From Erythrobacter sp. HI0063 (GTDB taxonomy: Bacteria; Pseudomonadota; Alphaproteobacteria; Sphingomonadales; Sphingomonadaceae), in the NCBI RefSeq assembly GCF_001635685.1, contig NZ_LWFF01000314.1, forward strand, positions 1 to 64,000: 64,000 nt of DNA. Direction: 5' to 3'. The position numbers and the translations under genes were made by a program. Shown piece after piece: positions 27,792 through 38,566 of the stretch. Numbering within the stretch: the first letter of the stretch is position 1; every line of letters begins with the position of its first letter. The notes beneath the pieces are model-generated. The model was not told the origin of the DNA. It saw only the letters and a list, made by a program, of their open reading frames with translations, and did no database searches.

Positions 27792-28556
27792 ATGAGTTTT
27801 CGACCGAAAGAAAGTTCCGCCGAGGTCAAGGATAGAAAAGTCATTTCGCGCCTGACCGGTTTCGCAGATCTCGATCCTGTGGAAATTCAGCGGCTTGTAG
27901 AGCTGGGCGGTTCGAGAAACCATTTCGAGCGTGGCGACATCATCCGATCGGAAACAGAGCATAACCTCTACCTTCTCGTCGATGGATGGGCGGCGAGCGC
28001 GGTGATCCTGGCAGACGGGTCGCGTCAATTGGTCTCGGTCAATCTGCCCGGCGATATCCTGGGGCTCCCGGGCCTGGCGATGCGCGAACCGATCGATGCC
28101 GTGATGGCGCTTACGCCGGTCGAGACCATCCGCATCGGGCAGGATCAGATTGGCGAGCTGTTCACGGCAAGTCCGCGAATTGCAGCGATCATGTTCCTGA
28201 TATCACAGGAAGAACGCTCTCTCCTCATGGAACGGCTGGCGCTTACCGGGCAGGCCGATGCCCTGACGCGCCTGGCCGCGCTGATCCTGCGATTGCACGA
28301 GCGACATGCCCTGAGCGAGGAGGATCCGGAGCGCGGTTTCTTCATGCCGCTCACTCAACGCGAAATGGGCGAGCTGATCGGTGTCAGCAGTGTCCACACC
28401 AACAGCCTGATCAAGCAATTGCGGGTCGAGGGCGTGGTGTCGGTCGCGAACCGGCGCATGGTGATCCACGATCCCGCTCGCCTAAGCGAAATCGCGGGCG
28501 TGCCGCCATGGCATAGGTCGAAACCACGGTGGCTCCCCAAGACGGTCGCGCCGTAA
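27792..28556 (+). CDS. Crp/Fnr-family transcriptional regulator (second copy)
   Basis: A 254-residue Crp/Fnr protein with a clearer beta-roll than its neighbour (FERGDIIRSETEHNLYLLVDGWA, NLPGDILGLPGLAM), the coiled dimer helix (MFLISQEERSLLMERLALTG) and a HTH (LTQREMGELIGVSSVHTNSL). It lies 21 nt after the first regulator, which makes a two-gene operon likely. The pair are only distantly similar to each other, so this is not a recent duplication. Many alphaproteobacterial Crp/Fnr proteins of this form act in stress or redox control; the effector here is unknown. Confidence 0.9.
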   Translation: MSFRPKESSAEVKDRKVISRLTGFADLDPVEIQRLVELGGSRNHFERGDIIRSETEHNLYLLVDGWAASAVILADGSRQLVSVNLPGDILGLPGLAMREPIDAVMALTPVETIRIGQDQIGELFTASPRIAAIMFLISQEERSLLMERLALTGQADALTRLAALILRLHERHALSEEDPERGFFMPLTQREMGELIGVSSVHTNSLIKQLRVEGVVSVANRRMVIHDPARLSEIAGVPPWHRSKPRWLPKTVAP

Positions 28557-28596
28557 GGACCGCGACGATCGCCGCCCTAATGGGCTTTCGAAGACG

Positions 28597-29640
28597 CTAG
28601 CCGCGATTGTCCGGATCGGCGGGCATCTCACGAATTGTCGCGAGCTTGCGCTCCCACGCCAGCGCGTGGACGATGATCTCTTCCAGATCGGCATGGCGAG
28701 GCTTCCAGGGAAGCGTCGCTTTCAGCCGACCGGGATCGGACACCAGCGCTGCGGGATCGCCCGCCCTGCGAGGTGCGAAAATCCGGTCGATCTTCCCGTC
28801 GGTGACTGCATCGACCGCATCCAGCACCTCGAGAACGGAGAACCCCCGGCCATAGCCGCAATTCATGGTCATGGATTTCTGGGGGTGCGCAATCAACTCC
28901 ATGAGCGCCAGCACATGCGCGGCGGCGAGATCGCTGACATGGATATAATCGCGCACGCCCGTGCCATCGGGCGTATCGTAGTCCGTACCGAACACCGAGA
29001 CGCTCTCGCGCCGACCCAATGCGGCTTCGACGGCAACCTTGATGAGATGCGTCGCGCCCGCAGTGGATTGTCCGCTGCGCGCCTGGGGGTCGGCCCCGGC
29101 GACGTTGAAATAGCGCAGCGCGCAGTAATTGATCGGATGCGCGGCGGCGGTGTCCGCCAGCATCTGTTCGGTCATCAGCTTGGACCAGCCGTAAGGATTG
29201 ATCGGCACGGTCGGCGTGTCTTCGCGGACCGGCGAGCTTTCCGGCACGCCGTAGGTCGCGGCGGTGCTGGAAAACAGGAAATGGGGAATGCCAGCCGCAA
29301 TGCACGCCTGCAGCAGCGACCGGCTCTTAGCCGTGTTGTTGCCGTAATATTTGAGCGGATCCTCGACGCTTTCGGGTACGACGATCGAGCCAGCGAAATG
29401 CATGACGGCGCGTATGCCCTGCTCGGCAAAAATGCGCGCAAGCAGGTTCGTGTCCTCTATATCGCCTTTATAGAAAGGGACATCGTCCGGTACGGCGAAT
29501 TCGAAACCCGTCGTAAGATTGTCTATAACGGCAACGGGCCAGCCTGCATCGCGCAGGGCGAGGACGGCGTGGCTGCCGATATAACCGGCGCCTCCGGTGA
29601 CAAGAACCGGTACGGTTCTATCCGCAGGGGATGATGTCAT
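28597..29640 (-). CDS. galE: UDP-glucose 4-epimerase
   Basis: A 347-residue extended short-chain dehydrogenase. It has the NAD motif VTGGAGYIGSHAVLAL, DIED after strand four, the catalytic YGWSK (Tyr and Lys) and the substrate motif YFNVAGADP. It interconverts UDP-glucose and UDP-galactose for envelope glycans. The ATG at 29640 gives MTSSPADRTVPVLVTGG, about ten residues longer than the minimal family start. It is divergent from pgm and galU, which provide its substrate. Confidence 0.94.
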   Translation of the reverse strand: MTSSPADRTVPVLVTGGAGYIGSHAVLALRDAGWPVAVIDNLTTGFEFAVPDDVPFYKGDIEDTNLLARIFAEQGIRAVMHFAGSIVVPESVEDPLKYYGNNTAKSRSLLQACIAAGIPHFLFSSTAATYGVPESSPVREDTPTVPINPYGWSKLMTEQMLADTAAAHPINYCALRYFNVAGADPQARSGQSTAGATHLIKVAVEAALGRRESVSVFGTDYDTPDGTGVRDYIHVSDLAAAHVLALMELIAHPQKSMTMNCGYGRGFSVLEVLDAVDAVTDGKIDRIFAPRRAGDPAALVSDPGRLKATLPWKPRHADLEEIIVHALAWERKLATIREMPADPDNRG

Positions 29641-31601
<1,961 letters not shown>

Positions 31602-31730
31602 GTCCCTTTACCGGACGCCCGCGGGCGGGCACCGGACTGTCCCAAAATGGGATGCGCGCGTCTCCACATCATCGCCGCATCCACAATCGATTAAACGTCC
31701 TCGAAGCTGAACATGCACGGAGACCTTTCC

Positions 31731-32612
31731 ATGAGTTTCAAGCCGATCAAGAAAGCCGTTTTTCCAGTCGCGGGCATGGGCACGCGGTTCCTTCCGGCAA
31801 CCAAGGCCGTTCCCAAGGAACTGCTTCCGATCGTTGATCGCCCGCTGATCCAGTACGCGGTGGACGAAGCGCGCGAGGCGGGGATCGAGGAGATGATTTT
31901 CGTCACCGGCCGGGGCAAGACCGCGATTGTCGAACATTTCGACGTGGCTTACGAGCTTGAAACGACGATGAGCGAACGGGGCAAGGATCTCGGTGTTCTC
32001 GACTCGACCCGGGCGACGCCGGGAAGCATCATCACGGTTCGCCAGCAGGTTCCGATGGGTCTCGGCCACGCGGTATGGTGCGCGCGCGCCATCGTGGGCG
32101 ACGAGCCCTTCGCGATTTTCCTGCCCGACGAATTGATGATCGGAGAGCCGGGCGGCGCTGGTTGCATGAAGCAGATGGTCGATGCCTATGAAAAGACCGG
32201 CGGCAATCTGGTGAGCGTGCTGGAAGTGCCGCATGAAGAGGTATCGAGCTATGGCGTCATCGATCCAGGCACGGTCGATGGCAATCTTACTGAGGTGAAG
32301 GGCCTGGTGGAGAAACCCGCTGTGGCCGATGCGCCTTCGAACAAGATCGTGTCGGGTCGCTACATCCTTCAGCCCGAAGTCATGGGCATCCTTAAGGATC
32401 AGGAAAAGGGCGCAGGCGGCGAAATCCAGCTGACCGACGCGATGGCGAAGATGATCGGCGACCAGCCGTTCCACGCAGTCACTTTCGACGGCAAACGTTA
32501 CGATTGCGGCAGCAAGCTCGGTTTCGTGGAGGCGACACTGGCGCTGGCGCTGCAGCGCGAGGATCTGGCCGACAGCGTTCGCGAGATCGCACAGCGTATA
32601 TTGTCGGAATGA
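31731..32612 (+). CDS. galU: UTP-glucose-1-phosphate uridylyltransferase
   Basis: A 293-residue nucleotidyltransferase making UDP-glucose. It shows GMGTRFLPATKAVPKE near the N-terminus, the VDRPLIQYAVDEA sugar-phosphate region, VRQQVPMGLGHAVWCA and GLVEKP. The ATG at 31731 (MSFKPIKKAVFPVAGMG) follows GGAGACC at good spacing; a further ATG at 31713 adds only six residues. The 129-nt gap to pgm has GC-rich palindromes (for example CGCCCGCGGGCG at 31616-31627), which may attenuate read-through. The UDP-glucose product serves galE, otsA and envelope glycans. Confidence 0.95.
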   Translation: MSFKPIKKAVFPVAGMGTRFLPATKAVPKELLPIVDRPLIQYAVDEAREAGIEEMIFVTGRGKTAIVEHFDVAYELETTMSERGKDLGVLDSTRATPGSIITVRQQVPMGLGHAVWCARAIVGDEPFAIFLPDELMIGEPGGAGCMKQMVDAYEKTGGNLVSVLEVPHEEVSSYGVIDPGTVDGNLTEVKGLVEKPAVADAPSNKIVSGRYILQPEVMGILKDQEKGAGGEIQLTDAMAKMIGDQPFHAVTFDGKRYDCGSKLGFVEATLALALQREDLADSVREIAQRILSE

Positions 32613-32730
32613 CGCGCCGATAAACGTCCTGCGAGCGCATTGCTTGCCGCACCATAAAGGGGAGCGGGTCCTGGTGCGCAAGCACGTCGGGGTACACGAC
32701 GTTCAAGCTGCGCGGCGACTAAGTACGGTC

Positions 32731-32756
32731 AGGGATCAACCGAAAGGCTGATCCCT
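32731..32756. terminator. Bidirectional terminator-like hairpin after galU
   Basis: AGGGATCA (32731-32738) pairs with TGATCCCT (32749-32756); CC/GG extend the stem around a GAAA loop. It lies between the convergent galU and molybdenum-hydroxylase genes. No U tract follows in either direction. Confidence 0.5.
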
Positions 32757-32783
32757 GCACCCAATCCAACTGGTTTCAATCGC

Positions 32784-34973
32784 CTAATCGGGCATCGCCG
32801 CCAGCACCCGGTCGGGCGTCATCGGAAAGTCCAGAACCCGCGCGCCGCATGCGTTGTAGATCGCGTTCGCGATCGCACCGGCTCCGCCGCACATGCCGAG
32901 TTCGCCGATCCCCTTGGCCTGGATCGGGCTGGCGACCGGGTCGCGTTCCTCCACCATCAGCACCTCTACCTCGGGTACGTCGCGGTTTACCGGGACGTGG
33001 TATTCGGCAAGATCGCAATTGACGAGATGGCCATCCCTGGGATCGAAATGCAGCGCTTCGGTCAGCGCGGCACCGATACTCCAGGTAATGCCACCGAGGC
33101 ATTGCGAGCGCGCGGTCTTGGCGTTCAGCACGCGGCCGAAACCGAACGCGCCGAGCATGCGATCCACCCGCGTCTCGCCGGTAAAGCGATTGACCCTGAC
33201 CTGAGCGAAGAAAGCTCCGAAACCCGATGCGGTGTGCGTATCGGCGATCTCGCCGGGCTCGTAATGCCCCTCTTCCGACAATTCCTGTCCATCGAGCAGA
33301 TCGGCCAGCGATTTACCGCCTTCGACAGCGCCGTTGCGCAGCGCCAGATCCGACTCCTCGGTTCCTGCCTTCTTCGCCAGTTTCTCGCGCAGGGCGCGGC
33401 AGGCCAGATAGACCGCCGATCCGATCGAGGCCCCACCCCAGCTACCGCCAGAACCCGACCCGCGCGGGAAATCGGTGTCACCCAGCTGAACGAGCACATC
33501 GTCCACTCCGAGGCCCAGCATCTCTCCAACCATCTGCGCGACGATGGTGTAGGTGCCGGTGCCGATATCGGTCATGTCGGTGCGCACTTCGGCGGTGCCG
33601 TCGGGCCGCAGCGTGACTCTCGCCCGCGCCTCGCCGACATTGTGAACGCGCGCGGCGCTCGCCATGCCGGTGCCGACCCACCATTCGCCATCGCGCGTCT
33701 GGCGCGGCTTACGAGCACCGGCATCCCAGCCGAATTTCTCCGCGCCCTGTTGCAGGCACTCGGCCAGCTTGTGCGAGGAGAACGGCAAATCCTCTTCGGG
33801 ATTGCAGTCGGGAATATTGCGGATACGCAGTTCGACCGGATCGACGCCGGTCTTTTCCGCCAGCACGTCCATCGCGACTTCCAGCGCCGGCATGCCGACA
33901 GCCTCGCCAGGCGCACGGACCGATCCGGCGGTCATGCGATGGATGCGCGCGACTTCGAGCTTCAGCGCGCGGTTCTTTCCGCCGTAAAGGAAATGCGAGG
34001 ATTGCAGCACCGGCTCGGCGAAGTCTTCTTCGGGAAGGTTGGAGACCAGAGCCTCGTGGCCGAACCCGTCGAGCCTGCCCTCGCCATCGCTGGCGAGCCG
34101 CAGGCGCTGCTTCGTTTCACTGCGCCGCATGACACATTGGAACACCTGCTGGCGGCTCATGACGACGCGCACCGGACGCCCGACCGCTCTCGCAGCAATC
34201 GCAGCAGCTACGACTTCTTCACTGACGCCCAGCTTCGAGCCGAACCCGCCGCCGACATAGCGCGAGACGAGCCGTACCCTGTCCTCGTCCACGCCGAGGC
34301 TGTCGGCCAGTTCGGTGATGTTGTAGTTCAGCATCTGGAGCGAGGCGTAGACGGTGACCTTGTCGCCATCCCATTCGGCAATGGCGGCATGCGGCTCCAT
34401 CGCAGCGGACGCATGCCCTTCGGTCGAAATCTCGAGATCGGCCGCATGATCGGCCCTCGCCATCGCATGCGCGAGATCGCCCTGATCGACGGTCTCGTCC
34501 TCCTGCTCTTCGGGTTCGACGGCAGAAGGATCGAGCGGAGCCCCTTCCTCCTCGCGATATTCGACGGAGAGGTGCTTGGCCGCATCGCGCGCCTGCTCGA
34601 AACTTTCGGCGACGATCACGGCGATGGGCTGGCCCCAATAATCGACCTTCCTGGGGTTCTGCTGCGGGGCCTCGTTGGCGGTGCCTTGCGCCGCACGCGT
34701 GGTCAGGCACTTGTCGTCGATCACCGCCAGCACGCCCGGCATTGCGAGCGCGGCGTCCTTGTCGATCGAGACGACTTCGCCGCGCACGATCGTGGCGGTG
34801 ACGAGCACACCTTCAGCCAGATTTTCGACCGGATATTCGGCTGCATAGGGCGCAGTCCCGGTGACCTTGGCAAGCCCTTCGATCCGGGAGACGGGCTTGC
34901 CGAGCACGCCCTGCTTCATGGTGTCGAGGAAGTTGGCCGTGTCGGGCTCGTCCTGCTTGAGATGGGCGGTCAT
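32784..34973 (-). CDS. Molybdenum hydroxylase, molybdopterin-binding subunit (PaoC/xanthine dehydrogenase family)
   Basis: A 729-residue large subunit. It has an aldehyde oxidase a/b hammerhead start (LGKPVSRIEGLAKVTGTAPY), molybdopterin stretches (VGGGFGSKLG, GSGSGGSWGG), the substrate Arg motif GSVRAPGEAVGMPA, and the catalytic Glu near 691 in KGIGELGMCG. Length and motifs are nearest to the E. coli aldehyde oxidoreductase PaoC. It is the last gene of a three-subunit operon, and its ATG overlaps the FAD subunit stop (ATGA). The substrate (aldehyde, purine or N-heterocycle) cannot be settled. No XdhC/PaoD chaperone is encoded nearby. Confidence 0.92.
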   Translation of the reverse strand: MTAHLKQDEPDTANFLDTMKQGVLGKPVSRIEGLAKVTGTAPYAAEYPVENLAEGVLVTATIVRGEVVSIDKDAALAMPGVLAVIDDKCLTTRAAQGTANEAPQQNPRKVDYWGQPIAVIVAESFEQARDAAKHLSVEYREEEGAPLDPSAVEPEEQEDETVDQGDLAHAMARADHAADLEISTEGHASAAMEPHAAIAEWDGDKVTVYASLQMLNYNITELADSLGVDEDRVRLVSRYVGGGFGSKLGVSEEVVAAAIAARAVGRPVRVVMSRQQVFQCVMRRSETKQRLRLASDGEGRLDGFGHEALVSNLPEEDFAEPVLQSSHFLYGGKNRALKLEVARIHRMTAGSVRAPGEAVGMPALEVAMDVLAEKTGVDPVELRIRNIPDCNPEEDLPFSSHKLAECLQQGAEKFGWDAGARKPRQTRDGEWWVGTGMASAARVHNVGEARARVTLRPDGTAEVRTDMTDIGTGTYTIVAQMVGEMLGLGVDDVLVQLGDTDFPRGSGSGGSWGGASIGSAVYLACRALREKLAKKAGTEESDLALRNGAVEGGKSLADLLDGQELSEEGHYEPGEIADTHTASGFGAFFAQVRVNRFTGETRVDRMLGAFGFGRVLNAKTARSQCLGGITWSIGAALTEALHFDPRDGHLVNCDLAEYHVPVNRDVPEVEVLMVEERDPVASPIQAKGIGELGMCGGAGAIANAIYNACGARVLDFPMTPDRVLAAMPD

Positions 34974-35952
34974 AATTCGGTCTCCGTCGCTTCAGCCAGC
35001 ACAGCAGCGAGGGTGCGCCGGGCGAGCGGTATCTTGAAATCGTTCTCGCCATAGCCTTGCGCGTTTTCGAGCAGCAGATCGGCGGCGGAATCGAACAGGG
35101 CGGCGTCGGGCGCCTTGCCCACGAGCAAGTCGGACAGGCGCGGATCGTACCACGGCTTGTGCGCCAGCCCGCCGAAAGCGAGATCGGCGCGAGCGATCGT
35201 ATCGCCCTCCATCGCGATGATCGCCGCAACCGAAACCAGAGCGAAGGCGTAGGACGAACGTTCGCGCACCTTGCGGTAAAGCTGCTTGCCTTCGACCAGC
35301 GCGGGCAGCGTGACCGCCGTAATAATCTCGCCTGTCTCCAGCACATTGTCGCGCCAAGGCGTGTCGCCCGGCAGAAGGTGGAAGTCGCGCACCGGAACGC
35401 TACGTTCGGACCCGTCCGCGCTCACGATCTCGACCGTCGCGTCAAGCGCGCTCATCGCCACCGCCATGTCGCCGGGATAGGTCGCGATGCAGCTCGAACT
35501 GGTACCAAGGACCCCATGGAGGCGCGCGATGCCTTCGATCGCGCCGCAGCCCGAACCTGGCTCGCGCTTGTTGCAGGGCTGGTCGATATTGGTGAAGTAA
35601 TAGCAGCGCGTGCGCTGGCACAGATTGCCGCCGGTCGTCGCACGATTACGCAATTGCTGGGTCGCGCCTGCCAGGATGGCTCGGGCCAGAACCGGATAAT
35701 CGCTGCGAATGCGCGCATCATTGGCCGTCGCCGTATTGGTGACGAGCGCCCCGATGCGAAGGCCACCATCCTCGGTGGCCTGAATTTCGTTCATGCCGAG
35801 CCGATCGATCGCCACCACGCGTTCGGGCACTTCGACCTGAAGCTTCATCAGGTCGAGCAGGTTCGTTCCACCCGCAATCAGCGTGGCAGTCTCGCCGGTC
35901 GAAAGATTGCGCGCATGTTCGAGGCTGTCGGGGCGCTGGAGGTCGAAAGGTC

Positions 35953-35956
<4 letters not shown>
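34970..35956 (-). CDS. Molybdenum hydroxylase, FAD-binding subunit with 4Fe-4S insertion
   Basis: A 328-residue flavoprotein of the CODH/xanthine dehydrogenase medium-subunit family. FAD motifs are AGGTNLLDLMK and ATTGGNLCQRTRCYYF. Clustered cysteines in CQRTRC, PCNKREPGSGC match the extra [4Fe-4S] segment of PaoB-type and 4-hydroxybenzoyl-CoA reductase subunits, which is absent from ordinary xanthine dehydrogenases. It passes electrons between the 2Fe-2S subunit and FAD. The ATG at 35956 overlaps the preceding gene's stop (ATGA). Confidence 0.92.
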
Positions 35957-36465
<509 letters not shown>

Positions 36466-36567
36466 GACGGTCTCCTTGCCCACTCAACAGGTAAGCCGCG
36501 CTAAAGGTCCGAAACATGGACAAGAAATTAACTTTGATGCGACGTGAGGTGGCGGCATAGCGACCCG

Positions 36568-37185
36568 ATGACCGATTATCATTTCTACGAACCCGAAGAG
36601 GGCCACCGCCTGCCGCACGATCCGTTGAACGCCATCGTCGCGCCGCGCCCGATCGGCTGGATCTCGTCGCAGAGCGCCAGCGGCACTCGCAATCTGGCGC
36701 CTTACAGTTTCTTCAATCTCATCAATTACCGCCCGCCCCTGATCGCTTTCGCATCGGCTGGGTGGAAGGATTCGGTGGCCAATATCGACGCCACCGGCGA
36801 GTTCGTCTGGAATCTGGCGACCCGGGCGCAGGCGGAGGCGATGAATGCGAGTTCGGCCAATGTCGACGCAGGAGTCGACGAGTTCGAGTTGGCCAATCTG
36901 GCAACGCTGCCTTCCAAAGTGGTGAAACCGCCGCGCGTCGCGGGCAGCCCGGTGCATTTCGAATGCAAGCTCACGCAGCTCGTGCGCCTCGAAAACAGGC
37001 AGGGGGACGCGCTCGACCAATGGCTGGTGATCGGCGAAGCGGTCGGCATCCATATCGATCCCGCCATGCTTGAAGACGGGGTCTACCAGACGGCCCGCCC
37101 CGTCCCGATCACGCGCGGCGGCGGCCCGGCGGACTATTTCGCGATCACGCAGGATGCGCTGTTCAGGATGAAGCGGCCGGACTGA
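36568..37185 (+). CDS. Flavin reductase-like (FMN-binding split barrel) protein
   Basis: A 205-residue protein of the flavin reductase/DIM6-NTAB family, recognised by AIVAPRPIGWISSQS and APYSFFNLINYRPPLIAFAS, the FMN-binding core. Proteins of this kind supply reduced flavin to a monooxygenase or act alone as flavoproteins. No monooxygenase partner is adjacent. The ATG at 36568 gives MTDYHFYEPEEGH, the usual start. It ends 19 nt before the convergent outer-membrane factor gene. Confidence 0.88.
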   Translation: MTDYHFYEPEEGHRLPHDPLNAIVAPRPIGWISSQSASGTRNLAPYSFFNLINYRPPLIAFASAGWKDSVANIDATGEFVWNLATRAQAEAMNASSANVDAGVDEFELANLATLPSKVVKPPRVAGSPVHFECKLTQLVRLENRQGDALDQWLVIGEAVGIHIDPAMLEDGVYQTARPVPITRGGGPADYFAITQDALFRMKRPD

Positions 37186-37204
37186 ATCCGCGAAAACCGA
37201 GCGC

Positions 37205-38566
37205 TCAATATCCTTGCGAGCCGACCGCCGCATGGAAGGCCACATGGGAGGATGCCAGAGCGGCTTCGCTGTCGATCAGCGATTGCCGGCTCGCGATCAA
37301 TTGGCGCTGCGCATCGAGGACGTCGAACAGCGAAGCGAGCCCTTCGCGGTAGAGCGCATCCGACTGACCGAGCGCGGTTTCGCTCTGCTCGATCGCTTCG
37401 GCGAGGTCATCGTTGCGCTGTCCATACGCCTCGATGGCGACCAGCGCGTTCTCGACCTCGCCCAGCGCGTCGAGAAACGTCGCGCGGTATTCGGCGAGCC
37501 TTGCGCGGCCCTCGGCCTGAGCCGCCTCCACTTCCGCGCGCCGCCTGCCCCCATCGAACAGGGGCAGGTCGAGCGCGGCTCCGACGCCCGCCAGAAAGTT
37601 CGTGAACAGTCCACCCAGCGTCCCGTCGCCGAGGCCGATCGTACCGGGTATCGTGAGAGAAGGTCTCAGATCGGCCTGCTCGATCCCGATCCGCGCCGCC
37701 GCCTGCGCCAGCCGCGCTTCGGCGGCGAGAAGGTCGGTACGGCGGCGCAGCAGATCGGCAGGCGGTCCTGCCGCCGGGCCGCGACTATAGTCGGGAATGG
37801 CACTCGCATCTTGTGCGGGCGGAGGCGCGAAGGTGCCGGGCGGCTCGGCGATCAATATGGCGAGCGCATTGGCCGCCGAAGCGCGCGCGATTGCGACGAG
37901 GCCGCGCCGGGCGCGCGTCTGCGCCAGATCGGCGGCGGCGCGGCGGACGTCGAGATTGGCGGCCAGCCCCGCTTCGAAGCGCAGAGTCACGATGCGCAGC
38001 GTGCGTTCCTGCAAGTCGGTCGACTGTTGGAGCAGGTCGAGCTGCGCGCCGGTACGGCGGTATTCGATATACTGGCTGGCGATCGCTGCGGCGACGAGGC
38101 GGCGTTGATCGGCGAGGATATAGTCGGCCTCGGCGTAGTCGGCGGCGGCGGCACGGATTTCGGCAGCGAGCCTTCCGTTCAAATCGGGATCGAACAGGCC
38201 GAACAGGCCCGCACTCGCCCGCACGCGATTGTCGCTGCCAAGATCGACGCCCGCTTCGCCAGCCGCATCGAGCGTGGGCAGCCGATCCGACCGTTCTGCG
38301 GCGAGCAGTGCGGCGGCGGCATCGAGCCGGTCCGTTGCCGCGTCGATATCGAGATTGGCCGCAAGTCCGCGCGCGACGAGATCGTTCAGCGCCGGATCCC
38401 CGAACCCTCGCCACCACGCCTCGTCGAGGCCTGCGGGTGGCAGATCGGTGGCATAGACAGGAGGCGGAACGACCACCGCGACCAGCTCGGGCTCAGGCCC
38501 TGTGGCGCACCCTGCCAGCATTGCGGCACCTGCCAGTGCAATGCCTCTGCAACGCCCCTGCATCAT
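37205..38566 (-). CDS. RND efflux outer-membrane lipoprotein (NodT/OprM-like)
   Basis: A 453-residue outer-membrane factor. The signal ends in the lipobox LAGCATGPEPEL (Cys 20), then AWWRGFGDPALNDLVARGL opens the coiled helical repeat. Long Ala-rich helices with YIEYRRTGAQL and a second repeat with GGLFTNFLAGVGAALDLPL fit the TolC-like fold with two repeats. It is the exit duct of the efflux system encoded directly upstream; its ATG overlaps the permease stop (ATGA). Confidence 0.93.
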   Translation of the reverse strand: MMQGRCRGIALAGAAMLAGCATGPEPELVAVVVPPPVYATDLPPAGLDEAWWRGFGDPALNDLVARGLAANLDIDAATDRLDAAAALLAAERSDRLPTLDAAGEAGVDLGSDNRVRASAGLFGLFDPDLNGRLAAEIRAAAADYAEADYILADQRRLVAAAIASQYIEYRRTGAQLDLLQQSTDLQERTLRIVTLRFEAGLAANLDVRRAAADLAQTRARRGLVAIARASAANALAILIAEPPGTFAPPPAQDASAIPDYSRGPAAGPPADLLRRRTDLLAAEARLAQAAARIGIEQADLRPSLTIPGTIGLGDGTLGGLFTNFLAGVGAALDLPLFDGGRRRAEVEAAQAEGRARLAEYRATFLDALGEVENALVAIEAYGQRNDDLAEAIEQSETALGQSDALYREGLASLFDVLDAQRQLIASRQSLIDSEAALASSHVAFHAAVGSQGY